Positions 53,304-62,509 of a DNA stretch of 64,000 nucleotides are shown here, one piece after another. Position 1 is the first letter of the stretch. Each line of letters opens with the position of its first letter. The notes below the pieces were generated by a model, which was not told where the DNA came from, did not search any database, and worked only from the letters and a program-made list of their open reading frames with translations. The stretch is taken from the NCBI RefSeq assembly GCF_030643805.1, contig NZ_CP094656.1, positions 2,170,001-2,234,000 on the forward strand. Direction: 5' to 3'. The position numbers were made by a program, and so were the translations under genes. Origin of the DNA: Alkalihalobacillus sp. AL-G (lineage in GTDB: Bacteria; Bacillota; Bacilli; Bacillales; Fictibacillaceae).

Positions 53304-54807
53304 CTATATCCCTCTTTTCATTGGCACGCTTCGGATTAAAACGGACAGAATCAATGGGTCGGGTTTGCATCGGACGTTTAGATTGTTTATTGAATGGTAG
53401 CCGTACAAAGGCATCCTTCAGATCACGGATACGAAGAGGGTACAATGGTGCAAAGACGGGTCTACCCAGTGAACTTAACTTTGTCAGATGACCGATAAAA
53501 AAAGCCATACACATTGAAATACCGATCAACCCCCACATTTGTGCTCCCATTAAAAATGGAAAACGGATCAACCGAATTGTATTACCGATTTGATAGACTG
53601 GTGTTGTAAAAGAGGCTAAAGCAGCCAAAGCAACGATGATAAGTAATACGTTACTTGTCAAACCTGCATCAACGGCAGCCGTCCCGATTACGATACCACC
53701 AACAATACCGATTGTCTGACCGACTTTTGAGGGTAATCGTGCACCAGCTTCACGAAGTAATTCAATGGTCAACTCTAGTATGATTACTTCAAGTACTGGG
53801 GGAAAAGGAATGTCCGCTCTTGAGGTTATGATTGTTGACATCAAGTCCTCAGGGATCATTTCATGGTGATACGTCAAAATTGCAACATACAACGGTGTTG
53901 TCAATACGGAAAAGATAACCGCAAATAATCGGACAAGACGTAATGATGACGCCAAGTGCCAAGTTAAATAATAGTCGTCGGAAGCTGAAAAGAATTCAAC
54001 AATCGTAGTTGGACAGGTAAGCGCATGTGGTGATCCATCCACAAGAATGCCAATTTTCCCTTCAACGAGCACTCCTGTTACACGATCTGGTCGTTCTGTA
54101 TCCAACAACTGCGGAAATGGAGAATTCGAGTTATCCGCGATCATTTGTGTAATGAACGAACTGTCTATGATTTGGTCATATTCGATATCATTTATTCTTT
54201 GTACAACTGTATTTACGTTTTCCAAATTTGCTATGCCATCGATGTAAAAAACGGCTACCCTAGTTTTAGTGATTTTACCTACTACAAGTTCTCGAACAGT
54301 CAATTCAGGCAGTGGTAAACGCTTACGGATCAGGTTTAAATTCGTGTCTAACGACTCAACAAAAGCTTCCTTCGGCCCGACAACACTAAATTCCACCTCA
54401 GGAATAGATACTTTACGAGTTTCAACTGTAGTGGCTGGAATGAGAAGCACCTCTTGAGCTGTTTCCTTGAGCTGAATCATGATAGAGCCATTCATGACTT
54501 TTTTTCGAATTTCCTCTAAATCCGTAGTTATTAAAATATTTTCGACAGGAATCTCTTCTTTCATCTCTTCTAGTGTTTTCAATGAATTGTTTTTAAGCAC
54601 TGGAAGAACAGATTGATGAAGAAACTTTGGTTGTGTCATCGTTTTTATATAAGAAATTACACAATTTGTTGAGCCCGTCAGACTGAAACTCAAATAGTCC
54701 TTGGATTGTGTAAGTGTTAAGATCAATGAATCGACTGACTCCACTTGTTTCATGCTTTTTTGTCTTGTTCTAATATTGTTTTGGCTCTTTTTCAACCTTC
54801 TCCACAT
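53296..54807 (-). CDS. Spore germination receptor subunit, GerAA family
   Basis: The start at 54807 lies behind AAGGGG; 503 residues. GerA family marks: a soluble N-terminal domain (about 1-230) with LILTLTQSKDYLSF, DGIANLENVNTVVQRI, and a membrane domain starting near residue 240 with VEGKIGILVDGSPHALTCPTT, PFPPVLEVIILELTIELLREAGARLP (the family signature), and GGIVIGTAAVDAGL. It is the A subunit, essential for signal response. The operon would be transcribed in the forespore; no sigma-G promoter was clearly identified. Confidence 0.92.
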   Translation of the reverse strand: MWRRLKKSQNNIRTRQKSMKQVESVDSLILTLTQSKDYLSFSLTGSTNCVISYIKTMTQPKFLHQSVLPVLKNNSLKTLEEMKEEIPVENILITTDLEEIRKKVMNGSIMIQLKETAQEVLLIPATTVETRKVSIPEVEFSVVGPKEAFVESLDTNLNLIRKRLPLPELTVRELVVGKITKTRVAVFYIDGIANLENVNTVVQRINDIEYDQIIDSSFITQMIADNSNSPFPQLLDTERPDRVTGVLVEGKIGILVDGSPHALTCPTTIVEFFSASDDYYLTWHLASSLRLVRLFAVIFSVLTTPLYVAILTYHHEMIPEDLMSTIITSRADIPFPPVLEVIILELTIELLREAGARLPSKVGQTIGIVGGIVIGTAAVDAGLTSNVLLIIVALAALASFTTPVYQIGNTIRLIRFPFLMGAQMWGLIGISMCMAFFIGHLTKLSSLGRPVFAPLYPLRIRDLKDAFVRLPFNKQSKRPMQTRPIDSVRFNPKRANEKRDIDE

Positions 54808-54920
54808 ATGTAAAGTCCCCTTACTCAAACACACTGATGCTTTCATTTTTCACAGTGGAGTTATATATTATACCTGCTCTGGAAATGATATAGAGACTGA
54901 AAAGGAGGGAGGATCATCAT

Positions 54921-55160
54921 ATGTTCTATGTTCTCGGATACGCAAGCCCGCTGTTGTTAATATTATTTTTTTTCCTGGCTGCGTTTTTTTTGATGACTGA
55001 TGCAGCTAAACTAATATTATTTATCTATCTGTTATGGATCATAGCTCTTCCGTTCGTTTTGTTATATAAAGAGGAAGTAATCGACTATAGAAAAAGAACC
55101 GATTCACATGAAAATGAGCGATCTATACATACTGGAAAGAAGAAGGTGCAACGGTGGTAG
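54921..55160 (+). CDS. Small membrane protein (79 aa)
   Basis: An ATG behind AAAAGGAGGGAGG starts a protein with two hydrophobic helices (ASPLLLILFFFLAAFFLM, LILFIYLLWIIALPFVLL) and a highly charged tail (YRKRTDSHENERSIHTGKKK). It overlaps the cyanophycinase gene by 7 nt, so they are probably one operon. Not recognised. Confidence 0.7.
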   Translation: MFYVLGYASPLLLILFFFLAAFFLMTDAAKLILFIYLLWIIALPFVLLYKEEVIDYRKRTDSHENERSIHTGKKKVQRW

Positions 55161-55930
55161 GTAAGCTGATGATAATTGGCGGGCATGAAGATAAAAAAGG
55201 GGAAAAGCAAATCCTTAAAGCATTTGCTATGCTATGTGACTTTAAAAAGATCGGTATTTTGACTACTGCGAGCAATGTTCCAGATGAGGTGTTTGCAGAT
55301 TATAAAAACGTGTTTGAAACGATTGGTGTTCAAGAAGTTATCCATTTCAAAATTGAATCAAAAAACGATACCGACCACTATATACACCATTTAGATCAAA
55401 TTAGTGGTTTGTTTATATCTGGAGGTGATCAACGTCAACTTGCCGATATTTTACTAGAAAGTACAATTCTTGAATTAATTAAAGAGAAGCGGAAAACCGG
55501 CTTAATGATCGGAGGAACAAGTGCGGGAGCAACAATTATGGGGAAGAAAATGATTCTCGAATCAAAAGAAGAAAATGACCAAGTTAATGAGTTGACCATA
55601 GGTGATGGTTTTGGTTTTGTCGAGAACCTGATTATTGATCAACACTTTTCACAAAGGGGAAGGTTTGGACGACTGGTTTATGAAGTAGGATTAACAGCAG
55701 AAATGATTGGAATCGGCATTGACGAAAACACAGCGATCATTTGTGATGAAAATCAATTAAGTGTAGTGGGAAGTAATGTCGTTGCAATTATGGATGGTCG
55801 TGATCTCGATTTTATTGTCAAGAAAGACGAACAAAATGAAATGACGATATCAGGAATAAAACTTCACTTACTATCAAGTGCGTACAAATACTCCTTAAGT
55901 ACTGGAAAAGTAACAGAAGAGAAAATATGA
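55154..55930 (+). CDS. cphB: Cyanophycinase-family serine peptidase (S51)
   Basis: The GTG start at 55154 lies behind AAGAAGGTG. The 258-residue protein shows the S51 fold: IIGGHEDKKGEKQIL at the N-terminus, LFISGGDQRQL near residue 87, the nucleophile Ser123 in GGTSAGA, and a conserved IIDQHFSQRGRFGRL near 170 that shapes the substrate site. Cyanophycinases cut beta-Asp-Arg dipeptides from cyanophycin; close relatives cut other beta-aspartyl peptides. No cyanophycin synthetase is in the window, so the substrate is unproven. It ends 1 bp from the convergent next gene. Confidence 0.87.
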   Translation: MVGKLMIIGGHEDKKGEKQILKAFAMLCDFKKIGILTTASNVPDEVFADYKNVFETIGVQEVIHFKIESKNDTDHYIHHLDQISGLFISGGDQRQLADILLESTILELIKEKRKTGLMIGGTSAGATIMGKKMILESKEENDQVNELTIGDGFGFVENLIIDQHFSQRGRFGRLVYEVGLTAEMIGIGIDENTAIICDENQLSVVGSNVVAIMDGRDLDFIVKKDEQNEMTISGIKLHLLSSAYKYSLSTGKVTEEKI

Positions 55931-55931
55931 A

Positions 55932-57278
55932 TTAAGTTTTGTTCGACACAAGCTTAGCCGCATTGATACCTGATGCGACTGCTCCTTCCATTGTTGCAAA
56001 ATAAGGTTGTCGAGTGTAATCCCCCGCTAGAATGAGACCCTTTACAGATGTTTTCTGATCAGGTCGGTATTGCTCGTTACCAGGGGCTAAACTATAAAAA
56101 TCATTAGGGTGATCAATTTTCCGGTAGTCAAGGACCTGATCCATATTTATGTCGATGTTCAGTCGGTGTAAATCATGAAGAACATACTCCAATGTTTGTT
56201 CAGCTGACATTTCGATAAACTTTTCGGGTGGTGTCAAGATTATCGACAAACGTCCTTTTGAACCCTGGAAGGTTGTTCTTGATTGTTCACTGAAACTGCC
56301 AAGACATGTGTTCGGACCAAAGGTAGTGATATCCTTTGGCAGGACTGGTGAAGTTAGTTCGATCTGAAAGGTTGAAGCATCCATCATTTTTAAATTTTTG
56401 AGCTTTCCGAACCACCCCTCATTTGCAAAGTCATTTTCCAATACAGTTTTTGCGATATCTACCGAAGTTGCCCAAACTACATCATCAGTATGGATCTCTT
56501 CCCCTTTGGAGGTTTTAATACCCAGAACCCGATCCTTTGAGGCAGATAACAATAATGATTGAACCGGTTCACCCAAATAAATCTCTCCACCTAATTGCTT
56601 TATTCGATCTGCAATCGGGTTACACATCACTTCAGACATTCCTCCGAGAAAGGCACCGATACGCATTTTATAAAACTTCGGGATTCCTGGGGCAAAGAGA
56701 CCGAAAAACACATAGGCCGAATACCGTTGTGGCGGCAAGAAGAATATCCCCGCAGAAAGAGGTATAAGCAAGTGATTGATAGCATCTTCACTGACATCAT
56801 AGAGGTGAGCGTACTGTTTAACACTGACGAGATCTAGTTTTGATGGGTTCAGTAGATAGTCCTTAAACCCATATATAAAGAAAGAAAGGAGCGATAGCTT
56901 ATCTTTTAACGTCAGGGACGGATGGTTTGCAATAATCCCCCGCACCATCTTTAACGGACCGAATAAAGGTGAAACCCCCATAACAACCGATTTTTCTTGA
57001 TCGGGAACACGTATTTCTACTTGCTCTTCCCAAGTAACAATCTTATTCAAATCAATTCCTGCCTTATGTAGCATTTTTGGCATCTTAGAATAATAGCCTA
57101 TATAACGATGGAATCCAGATTCAACATGCATACCATATTCATTCCACGAAGCTGTCCTTCCACCGATATAATCTTTTGCTTCTAAAAGTGCAACATGTTT
57201 CCCTTCATAAGTCAGTTCTAACGCACAGGTCAGTCCAGCAAGGCCGCCTCCGACCACAATACAATCGTAATGTTTCAA
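55932..57278 (-). CDS. FAD-dependent amine oxidase/phytoene-desaturase-like protein
   Basis: A TTG at 57278 with AAGGGTGTGG ahead is taken as the start (448 residues). The N-terminus KHYDCIVVGGGLAGLTCALEL and YIGGRTASW is the dinucleotide-binding and GG motif of the amine-oxidase/carotenoid-desaturase superfamily; LILAGDYTRQPYFATMEGAVASGINAA at the C-terminus closes the FAD site. Members act on carotenoids, squalene derivatives or amines; a role in terpenoid modification is an inference. No isoprenoid genes are adjacent. It converges with the cyanophycinase gene with 1 bp between the stops and no terminator. Confidence 0.85.
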   Translation of the reverse strand: MKHYDCIVVGGGLAGLTCALELTYEGKHVALLEAKDYIGGRTASWNEYGMHVESGFHRYIGYYSKMPKMLHKAGIDLNKIVTWEEQVEIRVPDQEKSVVMGVSPLFGPLKMVRGIIANHPSLTLKDKLSLLSFFIYGFKDYLLNPSKLDLVSVKQYAHLYDVSEDAINHLLIPLSAGIFFLPPQRYSAYVFFGLFAPGIPKFYKMRIGAFLGGMSEVMCNPIADRIKQLGGEIYLGEPVQSLLLSASKDRVLGIKTSKGEEIHTDDVVWATSVDIAKTVLENDFANEGWFGKLKNLKMMDASTFQIELTSPVLPKDITTFGPNTCLGSFSEQSRTTFQGSKGRLSIILTPPEKFIEMSAEQTLEYVLHDLHRLNIDINMDQVLDYRKIDHPNDFYSLAPGNEQYRPDQKTSVKGLILAGDYTRQPYFATMEGAVASGINAAKLVSNKT

Positions 57279-57395
57279 TGTTGACCACACCCTTCAGCAG
57301 TATAGCTGTATTATTTACGCATTGAGTGCATATGATTACTATTTTTCATAAAAATTGTGTTAGGTAAATGCCTAGTACAGATAAGGAGGAAGACG

Positions 57396-58460
57396 ATGAA
57401 GTTTATTCCAGTAGTAAGACCTTATTTGACCACGAGGAGTATATTACCTGAAAATCAAGAAACACCTATTTCATTTACTGAAGGTGAACTGATAAGTGAC
57501 CTTCTTTTTTACAGACGGAATCACTTTGCTTACCCGAATTTCATATCAAACTTTTATTCGATACCGATAAGCGGAGCAGTAGGATTGCCTAAAAGCTTTA
57601 CCCTGCAAGAAATCTTGACTTTACCAGCAAAGACGATCAAGGTCGTTCTGGAATGTGCCGGTAATAAAAGAGCGTTCTTTGACCCAAAGGTGTTTGGCGA
57701 ACAGTGGGAAAAAGGAGCAATCAGCCAAGGATATTGGAAAGGAGTGCCGTTAAGGAGTTTATTTCAGCATACTGGATTAAGGGAAAGCGCTACGGAAGTT
57801 GTCTTTGAGGGATACGATTTTGGAAAAAGGAAAGATTCCAATTCAATTCATAATTTTGTACGTAGCCTGCCGATTGGGAAAGCTCTACATCCCGACACTA
57901 TAATCGCTTATGAATACAACGGAAAACCAATTCCATTTAAACATGGCTATCCGTTCAGGCTGATTGTGCCAGAGTGGTATGCGATGGCATCGGTAAAATG
58001 GATCAAACAACTAATTGTAATCAAAAACAAATTCACGGGACCCTTTCAATCAGTCGATTATGTTTACTATCCTGATAAAGAGAAGGATGATGGAAAATTC
58101 CCTGTGACAACGATGAATGTAAACTCTACAATACAAAAGCCATTGGATATGGAAATTTTAGATACTGGTTCTTATGAAGTAAAAGGCATCGCTTGGACAG
58201 GTAAAGGGATGATCGCGAAGGTAGAAATAAGCATGGACGGTGGGGAGAATTGGAACACCTGTGACTTTCGGGCTAATTCTTCCGACAAGTATGGTTGGGT
58301 CTCGTGGAATTATCATTGGAGCATACATCAGAAGGGTGAATATACGATCATGGTACGAGCGACTGATTCAGAAAATCGAATGCAACCGGAGACACCGCTA
58401 TGGAATAGAAAAGGCTATGGGTATAACGCGATGGATCGAATTAAAGTAAAAGTAGAGTAA
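57396..58460 (+). CDS. Sulfite oxidase-like molybdopterin enzyme
   Basis: The start at 57396 follows AAGGAGGAAG. The 354-residue protein contains VVLECAGNKR with Cys87 as the Mo ligand, then QGYWKGVPLRSLF, GYPFRLIVPEWYAMASVKWI, matching the oxidoreductase molybdopterin-binding domain, and a C-terminal Mo-co dimerisation domain (about 245-350, VKGIAWTGKGMIAKVEISMDGG). No signal peptide or haem-binding domain is present, so electrons must go to another partner. The substrate may be sulfite or another oxoanion; many stand-alone homologues are uncharacterised. Confidence 0.88.
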   Translation: MKFIPVVRPYLTTRSILPENQETPISFTEGELISDLLFYRRNHFAYPNFISNFYSIPISGAVGLPKSFTLQEILTLPAKTIKVVLECAGNKRAFFDPKVFGEQWEKGAISQGYWKGVPLRSLFQHTGLRESATEVVFEGYDFGKRKDSNSIHNFVRSLPIGKALHPDTIIAYEYNGKPIPFKHGYPFRLIVPEWYAMASVKWIKQLIVIKNKFTGPFQSVDYVYYPDKEKDDGKFPVTTMNVNSTIQKPLDMEILDTGSYEVKGIAWTGKGMIAKVEISMDGGENWNTCDFRANSSDKYGWVSWNYHWSIHQKGEYTIMVRATDSENRMQPETPLWNRKGYGYNAMDRIKVKVE

Positions 58461-58463
58461 TAA

Positions 58464-58499
58464 GGACTGGCCAGTTTAAGTATCGGCCAGTCCATTTTT
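58464..58499 (+). terminator. Rho-independent terminator
   Basis: GGACTGGCC and GGCCAGTCC pair perfectly; the tail is ATTTTTAT. Also faces the coat gene on minus. Confidence 0.8.
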
Positions 58500-58506
58500 A
58501 TTTGTA

Positions 58507-58767
58507 TTATTGTTGTTGTTGGGGGGCTGTCAATTCTGATTTGACCTGCTGGATCTGAGTAGGGTTTGCTTGGGCTGCTGGCTTATAGTAGCCCTTTTGT
58601 GTTGCAGCTTGATAAAGTGAAAATTGCCGTTGTTCGTCTTCATTTCTAATTTGTTGTAAGGCTTGGCGCAACTGGGGGTTTTCTGTTTCAGCAATGATCT
58701 TTCCGTAATTCCCAATGCTCCCATTCAATGCAGCTAAGTAATCATTTACCATATCTTTTTCATTCAT
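58507..58767 (-). CDS. CotF-like spore coat protein (86 aa)
   Basis: A small, Gln/Asn-rich helical protein of the Coat F family: MNEKDMVNDYLAALNGSIGNYGKIIAETENPQLRQ appears over residues 1-35 and the C-terminus is Pro/Gln-rich (KSELTAPQQQQ). The ATG has GGAGGTTCC ahead. It follows a related coat gene by 17 bp on the same strand; they probably form one sporulation operon. Confidence 0.78.
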   Translation of the reverse strand: MNEKDMVNDYLAALNGSIGNYGKIIAETENPQLRQALQQIRNEDEQRQFSLYQAATQKGYYKPAAQANPTQIQQVKSELTAPQQQQ

Positions 58768-58784
58768 AATGGAACCTCCTTCGC

Positions 58785-58967
58785 TTATCCTAAAAATGTC
58801 ATTAGTTGTTGTTTATGAGCTTTAGCGTCTTGGGCATCCTTTTGCAGCATCTGCTTCAACTGTGGATCTGTACATTGTTGGGCATATGCTTCTAGCTTAT
58901 TTGCAGTCGTTTCATGTCCTCCAATCAGGTGACGAAGGTTTTGCAATTCTAATTCACTTAATGGCAT
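58785..58967 (-). CDS. Small CotF-like spore coat protein (60 aa)
   Basis: The ATG at 58967 lies behind GAAGGGAG. The product has ELELQNLRHLIGGHETTANKLEAYAQQ over residues 4-30, a pattern of helices with conserved LRHLIGGHE found in CotF-type coat and ferritin-like small proteins of Bacilli. It is the upstream gene of a two-gene unit, probably sporulation-specific. Confidence 0.75.
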   Translation of the reverse strand: MPLSELELQNLRHLIGGHETTANKLEAYAQQCTDPQLKQMLQKDAQDAKAHKQQLMTFLG

Positions 58968-59123
58968 GTTCAAATCTCCCTTCTGATTTAATTACATATA
59001 TCATTATTGATTTAATCCGAAGTTTTATGCGTAAAAAAATTTTCCTTACTATTCGTATTTTTGTTGTCTTTATTATGGAAGATAGTATTGGATGAACTGG
59101 TCTGAACCCATTTGGAGGTAAAA

Positions 59124-60083
59124 ATGATAAGGATTCTAGCAGAAACAACTGAAGGAACTTGCCTTAAGGATATTAGGCTTGATCATCTAGAACAACACGA
59201 TATCAAATCTTTATGGCTTGACCTGAATCAACCGAATGAAGAAGAAGTGAACGTATTGGCGGATTACTTTCATTTTCATCCACTTGCTATTGAGGATTGT
59301 CTTCATGCTTTACAGAGACCAAAATTAGAATATTATGACCAACACAACTTTTTAGTCATGCATGCCATTGATCCTGAAACACTTGAAGCCAAGGAAATCA
59401 ATGCATTCATTGGAGAGAACTTTATTGTCACTTTTCATTTTTCAGATTTAATAGAAGTTGAGCAAGCATGGGAGAAATTCAATACGTCGACTAGCACCTT
59501 GTTAAAACCTATGGACGTATTACAACAATTGATGGATAAATTAGTAGACGCATATTTCCCCATTCTTTATCATTTGGAGGATCGATTAGGTAAAATCGAG
59601 ACTGACACGTACGAAAAGAGTATGGAGGTCATGATTAACGAGGTATTTGATATTCGCGGGAATTTACTGAAACTGCGTCAATCAATCGTACCTATGCGGG
59701 ACCTGTTATACCGTGTCCTAGAATCACGCCGGTTCTTAATGGAGGATGATAAGGAGGAGCGTGCATATTTTCAAAATGTGTACGATCATTTACTGAAATT
59801 ATCTAATATGATTCAATCAAATCGTGAAATTTCCTCCGATTACAGAGACAGTTATATTTCACTTAACTCCTATCGGATGAACAACATTATTAAGACATTA
59901 ACAGTAATCACAACGATTTTTATGCCATTAACCTTTATTGCAGGTATTTATGGCATGAATTTTGAATATATGCCAGAGCTTCGGTGGAAGTATGGATATT
60001 TTCTTGTTCTCGGCTTAATGTTCGGAATAGGTATCGGGATGTACATCAGCTTCCGTAAAAGAGGGTGGTTTAAGAAAGACTGA
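59124..60083 (+). CDS. corA: CorA family magnesium/divalent-cation channel
   Basis: The start at 59124 has TTTGGAGGT ahead. The 319-residue protein has a soluble N-terminal domain (to about 255), with LDLNQPNEEEVNVLADYFHFHPLAIEDCLH and RPKLEYYDQHNFLVMHAI, then two C-terminal helices. The channel signature GMN is at 277-279 (IYGMNFEYMPEL). CorA is a homopentamer mediating magnesium uptake. No M-box riboswitch was seen upstream. It is monocistronic. Confidence 0.93.
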   Translation: MIRILAETTEGTCLKDIRLDHLEQHDIKSLWLDLNQPNEEEVNVLADYFHFHPLAIEDCLHALQRPKLEYYDQHNFLVMHAIDPETLEAKEINAFIGENFIVTFHFSDLIEVEQAWEKFNTSTSTLLKPMDVLQQLMDKLVDAYFPILYHLEDRLGKIETDTYEKSMEVMINEVFDIRGNLLKLRQSIVPMRDLLYRVLESRRFLMEDDKEERAYFQNVYDHLLKLSNMIQSNREISSDYRDSYISLNSYRMNNIIKTLTVITTIFMPLTFIAGIYGMNFEYMPELRWKYGYFLVLGLMFGIGIGMYISFRKRGWFKKD

Positions 60084-60118
60084 AGAAAACAATTGTATAT
60101 TAATTTTGAAAAAAATGT

Positions 60119-60169
60119 TTGAAAGGGCTTACATTAGATGTTAATATTTTAGTTAACGTAAACGTTTAC
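60119..60169 (+). promoter_or_regulatory. Promoter and LacI-type operator of the regulator gene
   Basis: TTGAAA (60119-60124), 17 nt, TAATAT (60142-60147) is a good vegetative promoter. GTAAACGTTTAC at 60158-60169 is a perfect 12-bp palindrome lying at the expected start of transcription, matching the operator form of LacI-family proteins. The same sequence precedes the binding-protein gene. Confidence 0.7.
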
Positions 60170-60191
60170 TTAAAAAAGAAAGGAAATATTC

Positions 60192-61196
60192 ATGGTAACT
60201 ATTAAAGACGTTGCACGAAAAGCCAACGTTTCTACAGCAACCGTATCAAGAATACTCAACAATCAACCAGGATTTTCAGAAAAGACAAAGATAAGAGTTC
60301 TGGAGATTATCGACGAGCTTTCGTACAAGCCGAATGCGGTCGCCCGTAGCTTGATCAGCCGAAACACACAAACAATTGGGGTTTTGTTCCCGAACGTTTC
60401 CAGTATGCTTTCATCAGAGATCCTACACGGGATAGAGGATGTTGCGCACAATCATGATTCGAGTGTGATTGTCTGTCATACAGCCTCGGATGGAATACGA
60501 ACAAACAAATATTTAAAGCTGCTACATGAAAAGAGAGTAGACGGATTAATATTTGTAAGTGAAACGTTAAAAGAGGATTACTATGAGACCATACAGCACA
60601 TGAATATCCCACTGGTACTCGTTTCAACGATGTCTTACCAGCATGATGTACCATACGTAAAAGTAGATGATCGTCACGCGGCATTCACTGGTACTAAATT
60701 CTTAATTAACAAAGGGCATCAAAGGGTTGGAATGATTAGCGGTCCTATCCGAGATCCAATTGCGGGTACACCACGTATCGCAGGCTTTCAAGACGCATTA
60801 ATTCAGCATAATTTCTCTGTGAGCCAATCGGACATCGTACACGAAAATGGATTTTCATTTCAAAATGGGAAGAATGCAATCCCAAAGCTATTAAAACAAG
60901 CACCTGATCTGACCGCGATTTTTGCTGCAAGTGATGAAATGGCAATCGGTGCGATATCAGCGTTGAATCAATTGGGAAAGAGAGTACCTGAGGATGTTTC
61001 CATCATCGGTTACGATAATCTCCAAACCTCTGAGATGACGATTCCGCCACTTACGACTGTAGCACAACCGTTTTCTGAAATGGGAGCGAATGCATCTGAA
61101 ATGATTTTTGATATGTTGGATAACGGAACTCATCAAACGCAAAACCGGATCATGAGACATGAGATAATTGAACGTGAAAGTGTGCGTTCTATCTAA
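60192..61196 (+). CDS. LacI family transcriptional regulator
   Basis: This 334-residue protein has the LacI helix-turn-helix at residues 3-25 (VTIKDVARKANVSTATVSRIL) with the hinge helix SYKPNAVARSL following. The sugar-binding core contains IGVLFPNVSSMLSSEILHGIE and ASDEMAIGAISALNQLGKRVPEDVSIIGYDN. It probably represses the ABC sugar importer downstream and itself through GTAAACGTTTAC operators. The inducer sugar cannot be told from sequence. Confidence 0.92.
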   Translation: MVTIKDVARKANVSTATVSRILNNQPGFSEKTKIRVLEIIDELSYKPNAVARSLISRNTQTIGVLFPNVSSMLSSEILHGIEDVAHNHDSSVIVCHTASDGIRTNKYLKLLHEKRVDGLIFVSETLKEDYYETIQHMNIPLVLVSTMSYQHDVPYVKVDDRHAAFTGTKFLINKGHQRVGMISGPIRDPIAGTPRIAGFQDALIQHNFSVSQSDIVHENGFSFQNGKNAIPKLLKQAPDLTAIFAASDEMAIGAISALNQLGKRVPEDVSIIGYDNLQTSEMTIPPLTTVAQPFSEMGANASEMIFDMLDNGTHQTQNRIMRHEIIERESVRSI

Positions 61197-61224
61197 TTTT
61201 TTACGCGTTTACGTAAACGTTTAC
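61168..61224 (+). promoter_or_regulatory. Promoter and operator of the sugar-binding protein gene
   Basis: TTGAAC (61168-61173), 18 nt, TCTAAT (61192-61197) form a promoter overlapping the end of the lacI gene; GTAAACGTTTAC at 61213-61224 follows it, 23 bp ahead of the ATG. Two identical operators 1.05 kb apart would permit DNA looping by a LacI dimer of dimers or cooperative binding. Confidence 0.65.
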
Positions 61225-61246
61225 TAAAAAGGGGAAGGAATGAAAA

Positions 61247-62476
61247 ATGATGTTTAAACGATCTAAAAAAGTATTGATGACTTCTTTACTTACCTTAACA
61301 GGAGCAATTGTTCTTACAGGCTGCTCTGGAGATGATGATTCAATCGAGATTTTCTCCAACAAATCTGAAAGTGTCGAAACGTACAAGGCTATTATTAAGG
61401 ATTTTGAAGAAAAGTACCCTGAAATCAACGTCGAGCTTAATGCACCACCTGAAGCAGAAACCGTTTTGAAAACACGAATGACGAAGGATGATATGCCTGA
61501 AATCATGTCCATCGGTGGTAACGCAACGTACGGTGATCTTGCTCGTGCTGGCGTACTTCACGATTTCTCTGAATCCAAACTGGTCGATAAGATTCAACCA
61601 GCTTACGTTAAGATGGTTGGTGACCTTGTTGGGGAAGAAAAGGATGGAGTATACGGTCTTCCTTATGCGACCAACGCAAATGCTGTTATTTATAACAAAG
61701 ACATTATGAACGAACTTGGACTCGAAGTACCAAAAACTTGGGACGAGTTCATCAATACACTTGAAGTAGCAAAAGAAAACGATGTGACACCAATCTACTT
61801 CACGTTGAAGGATGCATGGACAGGTATGATCGCTTGGAACTCGATCGCAGCAAACGTAGCTGGTGAAGAGTTCGCGAAACAGAAAAACGCTGGACAAACA
61901 ACATTCCAGGAAAGCTATGATAAAGTAGCAGACAAGATGTTAAAGCTTCTTAACTACGGTCATGAGGATAACTTTGGACTTGGTTATGGAGATGGAAACA
62001 AAGCATTCGCAAATGGTAAAAGTCTTTATTACTTGCAAGGAAACTGGGCAATTCCCGAAATCAAAAAAATCAACTCTGACATCAACCTTGGCGTATTTGC
62101 CATGCCTGTCTTAAATGACCCAGCGAAAAACGAACTCGTATCTGGTGTCGATGTACTATTGACCGTTTCAAAAGAAGCGGCTGAAAATAAAGATGTGATG
62201 AAGTTCTTCGAATTTATGATGAATGAAGAGCGTGCACAAAAATACATTGATGAACAAAAAGCATTTTCTGCTGTGAAAGGTGTTTATCAAGAAGATCCTG
62301 TATTTGAAGGTATCAAATCAAACTTCGAAGAAGGTAAATTGACAAGCTTCCCTGATCACTATTATCCATCTGGTATGCAAGCAGCAAATCTAATTCAAGA
62401 ATTTTTAATCAATAAAAACAAAGAAGATTTCTTGAAGAATATGGATGAAGAGTGGGATAAAGTCCTGAATCGATAA
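61247..62476 (+). CDS. Carbohydrate ABC transporter substrate-binding lipoprotein
   Basis: The 409-residue lipoprotein has the lipobox LTGC with Cys26, and then a family-1 solute-binding fold: SVETYKAIIKDFEEKYPEI near residue 41, YGLPYATNANAVIYNKDIM near residue 143, and GKSLYYLQGNWAIPEIK near residue 265. It resembles MsmE-type and other oligosaccharide-binding proteins. It precedes two permease genes, with about 360 bp between, a gap that holds a repeat and an attenuator-like terminator that may lower permease levels relative to the binding protein. AAGGGGAAGG precedes the ATG. Confidence 0.92.
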   Translation: MMFKRSKKVLMTSLLTLTGAIVLTGCSGDDDSIEIFSNKSESVETYKAIIKDFEEKYPEINVELNAPPEAETVLKTRMTKDDMPEIMSIGGNATYGDLARAGVLHDFSESKLVDKIQPAYVKMVGDLVGEEKDGVYGLPYATNANAVIYNKDIMNELGLEVPKTWDEFINTLEVAKENDVTPIYFTLKDAWTGMIAWNSIAANVAGEEFAKQKNAGQTTFQESYDKVADKMLKLLNYGHEDNFGLGYGDGNKAFANGKSLYYLQGNWAIPEIKKINSDINLGVFAMPVLNDPAKNELVSGVDVLLTVSKEAAENKDVMKFFEFMMNEERAQKYIDEQKAFSAVKGVYQEDPVFEGIKSNFEEGKLTSFPDHYYPSGMQAANLIQEFLINKNKEDFLKNMDEEWDKVLNR

Positions 62477-62509
62477 AGAAAACTTGGTCCCTAATGGGAT
62501 CTAAAGGTA

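Noticed and set aside
61340-61897. 185-codon ORF antisense to the sugar-binding protein gene
   Set aside because: It is a Cys/Phe/Val-rich shadow of a strongly supported lipoprotein gene, with no ribosome binding site.
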